Source: Alphaproteobacteria bacterium
GTDB taxonomy: Bacteria > Myxococcota_A > UBA796 > GCA-2862545
Assembly: GCA_020632885.1 (NCBI GenBank)
Contig: JACKEQ010000004.1
Span: 248,001-312,000 of the forward strand
Length of the DNA stretch: 64,000 nt
Direction: 5' to 3'
Shown: positions 16,898-25,334 of the stretch, piece after piece
Layout of the letters: the number at the start of each line of letters is the position of its first letter
Numbering within the stretch: position 1 is the first letter of the stretch
The notes under the pieces: model-generated
The model's database searches: none
What the model was told of the DNA's origin: nothing
What the model saw: only the letters and a program-made list of their open reading frames with translations
Translations under genes and position numbers: made by a program

Positions 16898-17101
16898 TCA
16901 GCGGTCGCCGTCGCTCTCGCGACGGGAGGCCAGCACGTCCGCGAGAGGGACGCGGGGCGCGAGCAGCGCCTGCATCCCCCACACCACCACGCAGAACGCG
17001 GGGATGGCGACGGACCACCAGAACAACGGCGGAACCGGGCTGATGTCGGGTTCCGCCGTCGTGTGTGCGGAGACCGCGGTCTGGCCGTCCCCGTCGTTCA
17101 T
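16898..17101 (-). CDS. Small single-pass membrane protein
   Basis: A 67-residue protein starting at ATG 17101, which overlaps the stop of the PhnA-like gene by four bases (ATGA). Residues 29-48 form one hydrophobic helix (FWWSVAIPAFCVVVWGMQAL), with a Pro-rich segment before it and a charged tail ending ASRRESDGDR. I do not recognise the family. The gene is the last of a three-gene operon and its stop abuts the convergent rpsN stop. Confidence 0.65.
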   Translation of the reverse strand: MNDGDGQTAVSAHTTAEPDISPVPPLFWWSVAIPAFCVVVWGMQALLAPRVPLADVLASRRESDGDR

Positions 17102-17487
17102 GCGGGATCCAGGCCGTCCGCGAGGGCCTGGACCGCCTCGTCCACCCAGAGGTTCTCGCGCGTGACGTCCGCCCAGGGCGCGTCCACGCGGGCCAGCATG
17201 CGCACGGCCACCGCCTGCTGCACGGGCACCTCGCTCCACACCACCTGCTCGAGGAAGCGGAGGTCGTCCGGAGCGTCGATCCGCCCGCCTCGCACGACAT
17301 CCGCACACCGCCCGCAGAGCAGGAGCACGTTCTCGAGCTCGGGCTCCTCGGACGCCCGGAGGAGCACGGGCTGGAGGCCCTGGTTGGCCTCACAGAGCTC
17401 GCATCGCGACCGCGCCCGCCGGGACAGGGGCCGGCCGAGCGCCGCCAGGGCGGCCTTCTTCTCGTCGTGGCGCGACTTCCCGCCCAT
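17098..17487 (-). CDS. PhnA-like zinc-ribbon protein
   Basis: A 129-residue protein. Cys29-x-x-Cys32 (SRCELCEANQ) and Cys58-x-x-Cys61 (LLCGRC) form a zinc ribbon. The second half reads FLEQVVWSEVPVQQAVAVRM and then ENLWVDEAVQALA, matching the PhnA-type pattern in which a Trp-Ser-x-Val-Pro-x-Val-Gln motif is followed by a Tyr/Trp-Leu-Asp-Glu segment. These proteins, once linked to phosphonate use, have no agreed function in most bacteria. Its ATG overlaps the stop of the PLP-enzyme gene by one base (TGATG), and its own stop overlaps the next start, so all three genes form one tight operon. Confidence 0.78.
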   Translation of the reverse strand: MGGKSRHDEKKAALAALGRPLSRRARSRCELCEANQGLQPVLLRASEEPELENVLLLCGRCADVVRGGRIDAPDDLRFLEQVVWSEVPVQQAVAVRMLARVDAPWADVTRENLWVDEAVQALADGLDPA

Positions 17488-19187
17488 CAGAACCTCGGCC
17501 CGCCGGCGTGGGGCACGTCCACCTCGTGGGGGAGCGGGAACCACCGGAGCGACTCGAAGGCCGTGGAGGTGGGCTCGGGCGCCTGGGAGGCCGCCGCGTC
17601 CGCGAGGATCCGCCGCGCGGTCTCCAGGTAGTCCGTGAGCGCCGCCTCCGGCTCGGTGGCGTGCCGCGACCGGTACTCGAGCCGCCCGCAGCGGTAGGTG
17701 TTGTCCGTCAGGCGCATCGCGGGGTCCGGTCGGCCCTTCCGGTGGTGCCACTGGCCCGTGCGCTCGCAGAAACGGTACTCCGGGAGGAGCCGCCAGCCCT
17801 CGTTGGCCACGAGGTCGACGGCGTCGAGGATGAACGAGAACACGTCCTCGCTGATGAAGTAGTTGAAGTTCACCCGGACCCAGCCGGGCTTCACGCCCTC
17901 ACACCCGCGGGCGATCTCGCGCTGGAACTCCTTGCTCGTGGTGAGGTCGATCCCGAGCAGCCGGTGGCCGTACGGGCCGGCGCAGGAGCAGCCACCGCGG
18001 GCCTGGATGCCGAGCAGGTCGTTGAGCAGCGCGACGACGAAGTTGTGGTGGAGGTACTGGTCGCGGAACCGGACCACGAAGCTCACGATCGAGAGCCGCC
18101 AGGCGTTCTTGTTGCCCAGGATGCGGATGTTCGGGTTGGAGCTCCAGCGGTCGATCGCCCGGCGGATGAAGGCGTGCTCCCGCTCGCGGATCGTGGGGTA
18201 GCCCACGGCCTCCTTGAGCTGGAAGACGAGCCCGGCGCGGATCGACTCCACGATCGCGGGCGTGCCGCCCTCCTCGCGGTGCTCGGGGTCCGGCAGGTAG
18301 TCGTGATCGCGGCTCGACACGTACGACACCGTGCCCCCGCCCGGCCACGCGGGCACCTTGTTGCGGAACAGCGACCGCTTGGCCACGAGGATGCCCGGCG
18401 TGCCCGGCCCGCCGATGAACTTGTGCGGCGAGATGAAGATCGCGTCCTTGTAGACGAGGTGGCCGTCGGGCCCGTCGTCCTTCATGTTCATCTCGATCTT
18501 CACGTAGGGGCCCGCCGCCGCGAAGTCCCAGAACGACAGCGCGCCGTGGCGGTGCAGGAGGGCGGCCACACCGCGCGTGTCGGTGCCGATGCCCGTGACG
18601 TTCGACGCCGCCGAGAAGCTGCCGATCTTCAGGGGGCGGTCCGCGTGCAGGACGAGCTGCTGCTCGAGCTCCTCGAGGTCGATGCGGCCGTTCTCGTCCT
18701 CGTGGATGGTCACCACGTCCGCGATGGACTCCCGCCAGGGCAGCTCGTTGCTGTGGTGCTCGTAGGGCCCGATGAACACGACGGGCCGCTCGCTGGCCGG
18801 GATCGCGTCGGTGAGCCCGTAGCGGCCGTCCAGGTCGGCCGGGACGCGGAGGTTCAGGACGTCCACCAGCTTGTTGATGGCGCCCGTGGCCCCCGAGCCG
18901 CAGAAGATCACCACGTCGTCGGCACCGGCGCCCACGGCGTCCTTGATGAGCTGCCGGGCGTCCTCGCGGAAGCACGTGGTCTGCAGGCCCGTGCCGCTCG
19001 TCTCGGTGTGCGTGTTCGCGTAGAGCGGCAGCACCTGGGTGCGGATGTAGTCCTCGATGAACGTCAGGGAGCGCCCCGAGGCCGTGTAGTCGGCGTACGT
19101 GACGCGCCGCGGGCCGTACGGGCCGGGGATGGCCTGATCGTCGCCGATGATGGAATTGCGGATGGTCTCCACGAGACGCTCGGACAT
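17487..19187 (-). CDS. Class V aminotransferase-fold PLP enzyme (cysteine desulfurase-like)
   Basis: A 566-residue PLP enzyme, about 150 residues longer than SufS/IscS. The PLP lysine is Lys256 in FISPHKFIGGPGTPGILVAK. Other class V marks are VIFCGSGATGAINKLVDVL (cofactor phosphate loop), the Glu-His-His-Ser-Asn-Glu substrate/cofactor region and FWDFAAAGPYVKIEM with the Asp that contacts the pyridine nitrogen. The C-terminal part has ARGGCSCAGPYGHRLLG, a Cys-rich loop where desulfurases carry their catalytic cysteine, so sulfur transfer is plausible but not shown. GGAGGCACC precedes ATG 19187. It is the first gene of the operon with the PhnA-like and one-TM proteins, and is divergent from the 90-residue gene at 19250. 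Confidence 0.88.
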   Translation of the reverse strand: MSERLVETIRNSIIGDDQAIPGPYGPRRVTYADYTASGRSLTFIEDYIRTQVLPLYANTHTETSGTGLQTTCFREDARQLIKDAVGAGADDVVIFCGSGATGAINKLVDVLNLRVPADLDGRYGLTDAIPASERPVVFIGPYEHHSNELPWRESIADVVTIHEDENGRIDLEELEQQLVLHADRPLKIGSFSAASNVTGIGTDTRGVAALLHRHGALSFWDFAAAGPYVKIEMNMKDDGPDGHLVYKDAIFISPHKFIGGPGTPGILVAKRSLFRNKVPAWPGGGTVSYVSSRDHDYLPDPEHREEGGTPAIVESIRAGLVFQLKEAVGYPTIREREHAFIRRAIDRWSSNPNIRILGNKNAWRLSIVSFVVRFRDQYLHHNFVVALLNDLLGIQARGGCSCAGPYGHRLLGIDLTTSKEFQREIARGCEGVKPGWVRVNFNYFISEDVFSFILDAVDLVANEGWRLLPEYRFCERTGQWHHRKGRPDPAMRLTDNTYRCGRLEYRSRHATEPEAALTDYLETARRILADAAASQAPEPTSTAFESLRWFPLPHEVDVPHAGGPRF

Positions 19188-19249
19188 GGTGCCTCCGGGC
19201 TCCTGGTATCCAGGTCGACGGGACCTGGCGGGGGTATGCTCCATGGGAG

Positions 19250-19522
19250 ATGTCGTCCCCCTTCCTTCTCGCGTTCGCGGAATCCGTCGTCGTCACCCTC
19301 GTGGAGCGCGGCGAGATCGAGCTCTCCGGCGAGCCCGCCCTGGTCGTCCGGTTCGTCGCGGACCGCCTCGGGACCGCCGGCGAGGGCCGCTCGCTCATCT
19401 CCACGCTGTCCGCCGCGCTGCTCGCCTGCCCCGAGGTGGACGAGCTCTACGCCGATGACGAGGCGCTCAAGCTCCTCGTCACCGACATGCCGCGCACCGT
19501 CCTCCGGCGGGGCGCGCCCTGA
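19250..19522 (+). CDS. Small protein of unknown function
   Basis: A 90-residue protein not recognised. It is helical by appearance, with alternating Leu/Val/Ala and acidic residues (SVVVTLVERGEIELSGEPA, LISTLSAALLACPEVDELYADDEAL) and no signal peptide, membrane segment or cysteine motif. It begins 62 bp from the divergent PLP enzyme gene. The gene that follows lies in another frame and appears to start within or just after its end. Confidence 0.6.
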   Translation: MSSPFLLAFAESVVVTLVERGEIELSGEPALVVRFVADRLGTAGEGRSLISTLSAALLACPEVDELYADDEALKLLVTDMPRTVLRRGAP

Positions 19523-19566
19523 TCGAGCTCGTCGAGGAGGGGTCGGCGCTCGCGCAGCTCCCCGTC

Positions 19567-20265
19567 GTGCGCTGGGCGAAGCGGTTCCGCGCGGGCACCG
19601 TGCGCCTCCAGGGGCAGGTGCCGGAGGGCGAGCTCCTCGGTCCGATCGCGCTCGGCGGGGGTGCGCTGGAGATGGCGTTCACCTTCACGGGCGGCGAGGA
19701 GCCGTCCATCGACGCCGTGGCCCTGGTGGGTGCGGTGATCGTGGACGGTCGCGTGGGCACGGCGGTGGACGCGGACGCCTGTCAGGTCCTGCTGGACGGC
19801 GTCCAGCTGGGTGAGCCCGTGCGCGTGGATCTGCTCGTGGCGGCCGTGGTGGAGCGGCTGGCCGAGGTCGCCGCGTGGGTCGAGCTCGTGCCCGAGGGCG
19901 AGCTGCTCGTGAAGTTCCAGCATGGCGTGCAGGCGGTGCTCAACCCGCGCGCCGTCGTCACGCTCACCGGCGCGGCGACGGGCCCACCGGGGGCCCTGGT
20001 GCTCTCCCAGCCCGTCGTGATGGAGGTGGACGGCGAGGGCTTCAAGCTCTCCCACCAGCGCTTCCGTCGGCTCGCGAGCCTGGCGAGCCTGCGGCTCGAG
20101 GGGGCGAGCCTTCACCCCGACGGCGAGGTGCGGCTCAAGGGAGGCGCGGGTCTCGGGCTCGATCGCATGGTTCGCGGTGGGCTGGAGAAGGCCAGCGAGA
20201 GGCTCTCGGAGCTCGTGAGGAGCTCACCGCGGTTCGCCCGCGTGCGTTCGTTCCTCAAGACCTAG
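19567..20265 (+). CDS. Beta-rich protein of unknown function
   Basis: GTG 19567 gives a 232-residue product, but the frame is open further upstream and a strong GAGGAGG at 19532 has no ordinary start codon at the right distance, so the true start may be a rare codon near 19546. The protein alternates Val/Leu strands with Gly turns (LQGQVPEGELLGPIALGG, LEMAFTFTGGEEPSIDAVAL, VVMEVDGEGFKLSHQRF), a pattern seen in lipid-binding beta-barrels such as DUF2993-type proteins, though I see no decisive motif. The final 45 residues are basic and helical. It is probably co-transcribed with the 90-residue gene upstream. Confidence 0.6.
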   Translation: MRWAKRFRAGTVRLQGQVPEGELLGPIALGGGALEMAFTFTGGEEPSIDAVALVGAVIVDGRVGTAVDADACQVLLDGVQLGEPVRVDLLVAAVVERLAEVAAWVELVPEGELLVKFQHGVQAVLNPRAVVTLTGAATGPPGALVLSQPVVMEVDGEGFKLSHQRFRRLASLASLRLEGASLHPDGEVRLKGGAGLGLDRMVRGGLEKASERLSELVRSSPRFARVRSFLKT

Positions 20266-20323
20266 ACGCCAACTGTGGCCTCGATGCCGGCGCATGGCGG
20301 GCTATGATGCCGAAGGAGGAGCC

Positions 20324-21583
20324 GTGAGCACGGAGAAGCACCTGGCGCGGCTGTTCCAGTCGAACCCACCCAACGATCCCGACGACATCCGAGGCCTGTT
20401 CTGCAACCGCGAGCGCGAGCTCGCGTTCGGGGTCGCGCTCCTCCAGGACCAGTCGCTCGACCGCATCGGGGCGATCCACGGGGAGACACGGTGCGGCAAG
20501 TCGCACCTGGCCCGTCGCCTGCTGGTGGAGGTCGACGAGCTCGGGCTGCCGTTCCTGCCGATCCAGGTGAACGCAAACGACCTGGGGACCGCCCGCGGCG
20601 CCCTCGAGTCGGTGTTCTACGCCCTGTTGGGAGCTCTGGGCGAGGTCCCGAGAGGTCAGGTGGAGGCGATCGACTCCGACTCCCTCGGCCACGCAGCGGT
20701 CTTCGACCAGGTCCTCGAACGCCTCCACGCCATCGAACCGCTCGTCGAGGGCATCCAGATCCGGCGTACCGAGGAGCATTCGCAGAAGCTCTCTCGGACC
20801 GCTTCTGTGTCCATCGATCTCGGCTCGAGCGGCAATCTCGGCAGCAGCATGGAGCGGGTGAGCCGGCAGGTCTTCGAACAGGGTGTCCTCACCGAACGGC
20901 AGCTCGCGGAGGTGTTCCTCAGGGAAGCGTCCGACCTGCTCCACCTCGTCACATGCAAGCGTGTGTTGCTCTATGTGGATGACCTTGACCTGCTCGCACA
21001 GGGGGATGAGAGCGACGGCACACAGGTCCGCAGGCTGATCGAGCTCCTGAAGGTCCTCGCCACCACGGACTCCGTCACGGTCCTGGCAAGCGTGCGTACC
21101 CAGTTCTTCGCCGCCGGTGAGGGCAAGCACTTCCGCGACTTCATCCGGGTGCCCCCCTTGGAGGACTCCATCGTCCGCGAGGTGTATGTTCGCCACGTCC
21201 AGCGGTTCCACGCCAACGAGGAGATCTTCGACGAGACCGCACTGACCTGGTTGATCGACAGCACCACGGATCGTGTGGGCGTCTTCCTCCAGCTGTGCTT
21301 CGATGTCTGGCGCTTCGGGTTCGGCCGACCCCTGCCCCTCGGCGAAGACACCGTGAGGGCGTTCGCCAGCGCCAGGGTGAAGGAGTGGCGTCAGAACGTG
21401 GCGCTCGCCCCGATCATCCGAGAGGTCGAAGATGCCGTGGAGATCGGAGCGCTCGAGATCGAGCTCGGTGAGGACCTCCAAGGAACAGGATTGCTGCATC
21501 AGGTGCTGACTCCGGTGGCAGGGCGTCTTGGCTTCTACCGCCTGAATCCAGTGTTCGCAGCGTCCTTTCGCATGGGTCGATAA
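20324..21583 (+). CDS. AAA-type ATPase of unknown role, partner of an HTH regulator
   Basis: A 419-residue P-loop ATPase. I choose GTG 20324, with GGAGGA four bases upstream, over ATG 20294. The Walker A loop is at residues 53-60 (GETRCGKSH), and Walker B near residue 220 (RVLLYVDDLDLL). A sensor-like TVLASVRTQFF follows, then RVPPLEDSIVREVYVRHVQRF, a winged-helix or lid region, and a C-terminal alpha-helical part. It resembles the ORC/STAND-like ATPases that act as switches, but I cannot name the family. The stop overlaps the next start (TAATG), so the ATPase and the regulator are made together. Base composition is visibly less GC-rich than in neighbouring genes, which may indicate transfer. 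Confidence 0.8.
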   Translation: MSTEKHLARLFQSNPPNDPDDIRGLFCNRERELAFGVALLQDQSLDRIGAIHGETRCGKSHLARRLLVEVDELGLPFLPIQVNANDLGTARGALESVFYALLGALGEVPRGQVEAIDSDSLGHAAVFDQVLERLHAIEPLVEGIQIRRTEEHSQKLSRTASVSIDLGSSGNLGSSMERVSRQVFEQGVLTERQLAEVFLREASDLLHLVTCKRVLLYVDDLDLLAQGDESDGTQVRRLIELLKVLATTDSVTVLASVRTQFFAAGEGKHFRDFIRVPPLEDSIVREVYVRHVQRFHANEEIFDETALTWLIDSTTDRVGVFLQLCFDVWRFGFGRPLPLGEDTVRAFASARVKEWRQNVALAPIIREVEDAVEIGALEIELGEDLQGTGLLHQVLTPVAGRLGFYRLNPVFAASFRMGR

Positions 21584-22704
21584 TGGTGGCCGAGCTGACC
21601 CTCGACGTCTGGAACCAGCTGGAGAGCGATCTGCCGCGGTTGGTGGATGCCAAACGCGAACTCCTCCTCGCGCTGGACGGTGTCGCGGAAGCCGCCGACC
21701 ACGAGAGGATGGTCAGGGCACAGGACCTGGCCCAGCGATTCCTCGCGGTCCGCTCCCTGGGATTGTTGCGGGACATGCCGGAGGAGGACAGAGCGGCGGT
21801 CTACCAGAGGTCGAACGTGGGGGCCGCCGACGTGGAGACCCTCCTGACATCCGTCAGTAGATCGCAGGTCCAAACGGCCTTGCGCCGGGTCCTCCCCGCC
21901 AGTTTCAGGCCGCCGACCCCGTACGATTCCGCGGTCTTCGACCCGTTCGCGTACGACGACTATCGCGAGCTCATCCGAGCCTGGATCTGGGCCCGCCCGG
22001 GTCGAAGCCAGAGTCTCCTCGCCAGGCGAGCTGGTGTGTCCCGGTACGCTGTCGCCATGATCCTGGCGGGTGAACGCCACATCCCTCTGGCGAGCGCGCA
22101 CGCCTGGACGGATGCTCTCGGCCTGAGTGCCGACGGGGCCCGCTACTTCGAGCTCCTCGTGGAAGCGGAGTCTCCGATCCCGCTCGCCGAGCGTCGAATG
22201 GCGCGACGCCGTGCCGCAGCGATGGCCAACGGCGCCGTCCCCCTTCCGATGGAGCTGCTCTCGAAGTGGTTCGTCCCCGTGATTCTGGAGATGTCCGCGA
22301 TCTCGGGCTTCCAGCTGACGCCGGAGTGGATCGGCCCCCGGATTTGGCCCCCGGTGAGTGAGGATGAGCTCGCGGATGCCTGCCAGCAGCTGAATGGCGT
22401 GGCGGAGAGAGGGTGGCGGCTGGAGCGGACCCCGTCGCCCGTGCTGGATGGATTCCACGACGATGCACAGCAGGCGAGCCTCGATCTTGCAGCTCGCGCG
22501 CTCTGGGAACTCCGACCTCAGGATCAGTACCAGATCTCCTTTGTCACGGCCGTGCCTCGAAGAGCGTGGCAGGACCTGAGACAGAGATTCAACAGACTCT
22601 TCGACGATCTGCACACGCTGTCCGAGGAGGATGGGTCACCCGACTCCGTGGTCCACGTGGGCCTGCAGGCCTTCTTCAACACCCGTGAGGTCGACGACGG
22701 GTGA
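21583..22704 (+). CDS. TIGR02147/DUF4423-type transcriptional regulator
   Basis: A 373-residue protein. Residues 1-115 form a helical N-terminal extension not seen in the ordinary family. From residue about 118 comes the family start FDPFAYDDYRELIRAWI, then an HTH with SQSLLARRAGVSRYAVAMIL and GERHIPLASAHAWTDALGL, and ARYFELLVEAESPIPLAERR, the arrangement of TIGR02147 proteins found in Fibrobacter, Bdellovibrio and Myxococcota. The C-terminal 130 residues carry the DUF4423-like part (YQISFVTAVPRRAWQDLRQR), here thought to sense a signal. It is fused translationally to the AAA ATPase gene upstream by TAATG, an unusual pairing for this family. Confidence 0.82.
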   Translation: MVAELTLDVWNQLESDLPRLVDAKRELLLALDGVAEAADHERMVRAQDLAQRFLAVRSLGLLRDMPEEDRAAVYQRSNVGAADVETLLTSVSRSQVQTALRRVLPASFRPPTPYDSAVFDPFAYDDYRELIRAWIWARPGRSQSLLARRAGVSRYAVAMILAGERHIPLASAHAWTDALGLSADGARYFELLVEAESPIPLAERRMARRRAAAMANGAVPLPMELLSKWFVPVILEMSAISGFQLTPEWIGPRIWPPVSEDELADACQQLNGVAERGWRLERTPSPVLDGFHDDAQQASLDLAARALWELRPQDQYQISFVTAVPRRAWQDLRQRFNRLFDDLHTLSEEDGSPDSVVHVGLQAFFNTREVDDG

Positions 22705-22725
22705 TGGGGCCGCCGATGCCCGCAT

Positions 22726-22917
22726 TCAGGACTCATCTTCCTCGTCGTCGGGCGAGAGCAACGCGACGAGACCCCAGGCCACCCAGGCCCCGCGGTACAC
22801 CGCCAGCGCCATGATGAAGGCGCCGAGCGGCCGGCTCGTGCCCAGCACCGACAACCCCACGATGAGGAACACCAGCGTGGTGGCGCCTCCGATGGCCAGG
22901 CGGAGCTCCGGGCTCAG
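22726..22917 (-). CDS. Small protein with two membrane segments
   Basis: The frame directly follows the 260-residue gene on the same strand. A CTG overlapping that gene's stop (CTGA at 22917-22914) would give 63 residues; a GTG at 22872 would give 48. I prefer the overlapping start because it keeps both hydrophobic segments (LAIGGATTLVFLIVGLSVLG and PLGAFIMALAVYRGAWVAWG) intact. The tail SPDDEEDES is acidic. Function is unknown. Confidence 0.5.
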   Translation of the reverse strand: MSPELRLAIGGATTLVFLIVGLSVLGTSRPLGAFIMALAVYRGAWVAWGLVALLSPDDEEDES

Positions 22918-23696
22918 ACCGGACGTAGGAGCTCCCAGAAGCTGCCCGCGTCCTCCGCCCAGGTGCGACCCTCGGGCCGCGCGTTGGGCAACAGGCCCGC
23001 CACCCACGGCAGATCCTGGTGCTCGCGGTAGCGGCGGAGGCGCTCGATGGCCATGCGCGGCCCGATGTCCACGTCGAGGTGAGCGGCCACGTTGCGTGCC
23101 CGCGCCGCGAGCATGCCGAGCACGGCGGTCTGCACGGCGTCCGGGGTGTCCGCCAGGCGACCGGCCAGCTCGCCGCTCGCCCACTGCACCTTGCTGGCCT
23201 CCTCGGGCATGACGTCGGGGTCCACGAGGTCCTCCGGTGGCGTCAGCAGCGAGAGGAGCTCGGACAGATCGCGCTCCCAGAAGCGACCCTGCTCCCCCAT
23301 GATGCGCGAGAGCTCCCGGAGGCTCATGGTCTCCACCGGCTCGCCGTCGTCGAGGTCCGCCGCGTGCCGCATGAGCTCGTCGGGACCGGGGATCGCGGTG
23401 TAGTCGTCCTCGTCGGTGAAGTCCGCCAGGGACGTCTCGACGGCGTCGGGATCGAAGGTGGTCGACATCCCGTGCCCGTCGTCGAGGTCCGGATCGTCGT
23501 CCGGATCGTCCGGTACCCTGAGGATCTCCGGCTTGCGCTGGCGGGCCAGCCCGTGGACCAGCTTGCCGAGGTCTCCGTAGATCGCGGTGAGCGCCTCGCG
23601 AAGCTCGGCGTCGTCGCCCCCTCCCAGCAGCCCCACGGCCTCTTCGGCCTGCAGCAGGAGCTCCTGCACCCTCGGATTGTCGAGCACGTCGAACAT
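22914..23696 (-). CDS. Acidic protein of unknown function
   Basis: A 260-residue cytoplasmic protein not recognised. The N-terminal 45 residues are helical, followed by a strongly acidic linker rich in Asp (DDPDDDPDLDDGHG), then a helical second half with Trp-rich ends (RFWERDLSELLSLLTPPEDL, WVAGLLPNARPEGRTWAED). No cysteine motif, signal or membrane segment is seen. Its start is 40 bp from the divergent DUF5522 gene, and it is followed by a two-TM small protein. Confidence 0.7.
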   Translation of the reverse strand: MFDVLDNPRVQELLLQAEEAVGLLGGGDDAELREALTAIYGDLGKLVHGLARQRKPEILRVPDDPDDDPDLDDGHGMSTTFDPDAVETSLADFTDEDDYTAIPGPDELMRHAADLDDGEPVETMSLRELSRIMGEQGRFWERDLSELLSLLTPPEDLVDPDVMPEEASKVQWASGELAGRLADTPDAVQTAVLGMLAARARNVAAHLDVDIGPRMAIERLRRYREHQDLPWVAGLLPNARPEGRTWAEDAGSFWELLRPV

Positions 23697-23736
23697 GCGC
23701 GGATGCTACAGCATGTCGCAACCGATGGGACTCCCG

Positions 23737-23961
23737 ATGTCCGACGCCGAGCTCCCCGCCCCCGTCCGCGCTGCCCACGATCGGGCCGTCGCCGCCGGCC
23801 AGGCGGGCTACATCGACCCCACCACGGGGCTGTTCGTGATGACCGCCCGCTTCCTGAGCGATCGGGGCTGGTGCTGCGGCAACGGCTGCCGCCACTGTCC
23901 GTGGCCCGCCGAGGAGCAGAGGCGCGCGGGGCGCCCCACCATCCGCGAGGAGGACCCTTGA
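23737..23961 (+). CDS. DUF5522-family small cysteine protein
   Basis: A 74-residue protein (82 if ATG 23713 is used). It carries the DUF5522 signature: YIDPTTGLFVMTARFLSDRG followed by WCCGNGCRHCPW, four cysteines within eight residues, which probably bind a metal or cluster. The family is small, widely spread and without known function. GAGGAGGA near the end of this gene is the ribosome site for the next gene, whose TTG start overlaps this stop (TTGA). Confidence 0.85.
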   Translation: MSDAELPAPVRAAHDRAVAAGQAGYIDPTTGLFVMTARFLSDRGWCCGNGCRHCPWPAEEQRRAGRPTIREEDP

Positions 23962-25334
23962 AGAAGCGCCGGCTACCACCGTTCGAGGCCGAGATCCTGC
24001 ACCTCGGCCCCAAGGGTGTGGGCGTGGGCACCGCACCGGACGGCAAGCCCGTGCACGTCCGGGCCACTCCGCCCGGCGCGCGCGTGCTCGTCCGGCCTGC
24101 AGGCCGCAAGAAGGGCGTCTGGAAGGGCGCGCGCATGGCCCTCGTCCGCCCGGGTCACGATCACGTGGCGCCGCCCTGCCCGCACTTCGGCGTCTGCGGA
24201 GGCTGCACCCTCCAGGAGCTCCCCCTGTCGCGCCAGCGCGCCCTGAAGCTGGCCCGGGCCCGCGAGGAGGTGGGTCCCGCGCCCTGGGAGGACGGTGTGG
24301 GCGGCGCCCCCGACGCCTACGGCTACCGGAACAAGATGGAGCTCTCCTTCGGGACGGCCCGCTACCTCGACGCGGCGCGGCACGCGGCCGGCGAGCCCAT
24401 CGACGGTCGGTTCCTCGGCATGCACGCCGCGGGGCGGTTCGATCGGGTCGTGGACGTCGAGCGGTGCGCGCTGATGGACGACGCCGCGAACGCCGTGCTC
24501 GAGCGGGTACGGGCCCTCGCCCTCGACCCGTCCGCGCCGGTGCCCTGGAACCCGCGGACCCACGAGGGGTTCTGGCGCCACCTCCAGCTCCGTCGCGGGG
24601 CGGACGGCGTCCTGGTGGCCCTGTTCACCGCGTCCCCGCCCGCGGGGGGTGAGGCGGCCGTCGCGGCCCTGGCCGACGATCTGCTCGGCCGGGGCGTGCT
24701 CGGCGTGTCCTGGTACGTCAACGACGGCGTCGCCGACGTCGCTCGCGGCGAGCTCGCGCGCACCTGGGGCGACCCCACGCTGCGGATGGCCCTCGGCGAG
24801 CGCACCTTCGAGCTCGCCCCTCTCGCCTTCTTCCAGACCAACACGGCGGCCACCGAGGTCCTCTACGCCACCGTCGGGGAGGCGCTGGGCCGCGGTCATC
24901 GCGTGCTGCTCGACCTCTACTGCGGCACGGGGAGCATCGGCATCACCCTGGCGGATCACGCGGAGGAGGTCGTGGGGATCGAGGTGGTGGCGGACGCCGT
25001 GGAGAACGCGCGCGTGAACGCCGCCGCCAATGGCGTGTCCGCGCGCTACCGGGTCGCGAAGGTGGAGGACGTGCTCGACGAGCTCGCCGGGGGGCCGGGT
25101 GTGGCGGCCGTCGTGGACCCCCCGCGGGTCGGGCTCCACCCGGACGTCGCGCGCGCGCTGGCGAACGCGCCGCTCGAGGTGCTCGTGTACGTCGCGTGCA
25201 ACCCGGCATCCCTCGGCCGCGACCGGGAGGTGCTCGAGGCGGGCGGCTGGGTGCTCGAGAGGTGCTGGGCGGTCGACCTCTTCCCGCAGACCGGCCACCT
25301 CGAGGTGGTCGCGCGCTTCACGAGGCCCGCGTGA
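23958..25334 (+). CDS. RlmD/RumA-type 23S rRNA (or tRNA) 5-methyluridine methyltransferase
   Basis: A 458-residue class I SAM methyltransferase of the TrmA/RumA/RlmCD group. An N-terminal TRAM-like domain leads to a [4Fe-4S] motif: Cys74-x5-Cys80-x2-Cys83 (PCPHFGVCGGC), with a fourth cysteine in RVVDVERCALMDD. YGYRNKMELSFG and FFQTNT are family motifs. Motif I LDLYCGTGSIGI binds SAM, and the catalytic cysteine is Cys414 in YVACNPASLGRD. The start is TTG 23958, fixed by the GAGGAGGA just upstream and by its overlap with the DUF5522 stop. It modifies uridine in rRNA or tRNA at position 5; which site is not readable. Confidence 0.92.
   Translation: MKKRRLPPFEAEILHLGPKGVGVGTAPDGKPVHVRATPPGARVLVRPAGRKKGVWKGARMALVRPGHDHVAPPCPHFGVCGGCTLQELPLSRQRALKLARAREEVGPAPWEDGVGGAPDAYGYRNKMELSFGTARYLDAARHAAGEPIDGRFLGMHAAGRFDRVVDVERCALMDDAANAVLERVRALALDPSAPVPWNPRTHEGFWRHLQLRRGADGVLVALFTASPPAGGEAAVAALADDLLGRGVLGVSWYVNDGVADVARGELARTWGDPTLRMALGERTFELAPLAFFQTNTAATEVLYATVGEALGRGHRVLLDLYCGTGSIGITLADHAEEVVGIEVVADAVENARVNAAANGVSARYRVAKVEDVLDELAGGPGVAAVVDPPRVGLHPDVARALANAPLEVLVYVACNPASLGRDREVLEAGGWVLERCWAVDLFPQTGHLEVVARFTRPA

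Noticed and set aside
17508..19814. A 768-residue frame on the + strand.
   Set aside because: It is antisense to the PLP enzyme, whose motifs are clear.
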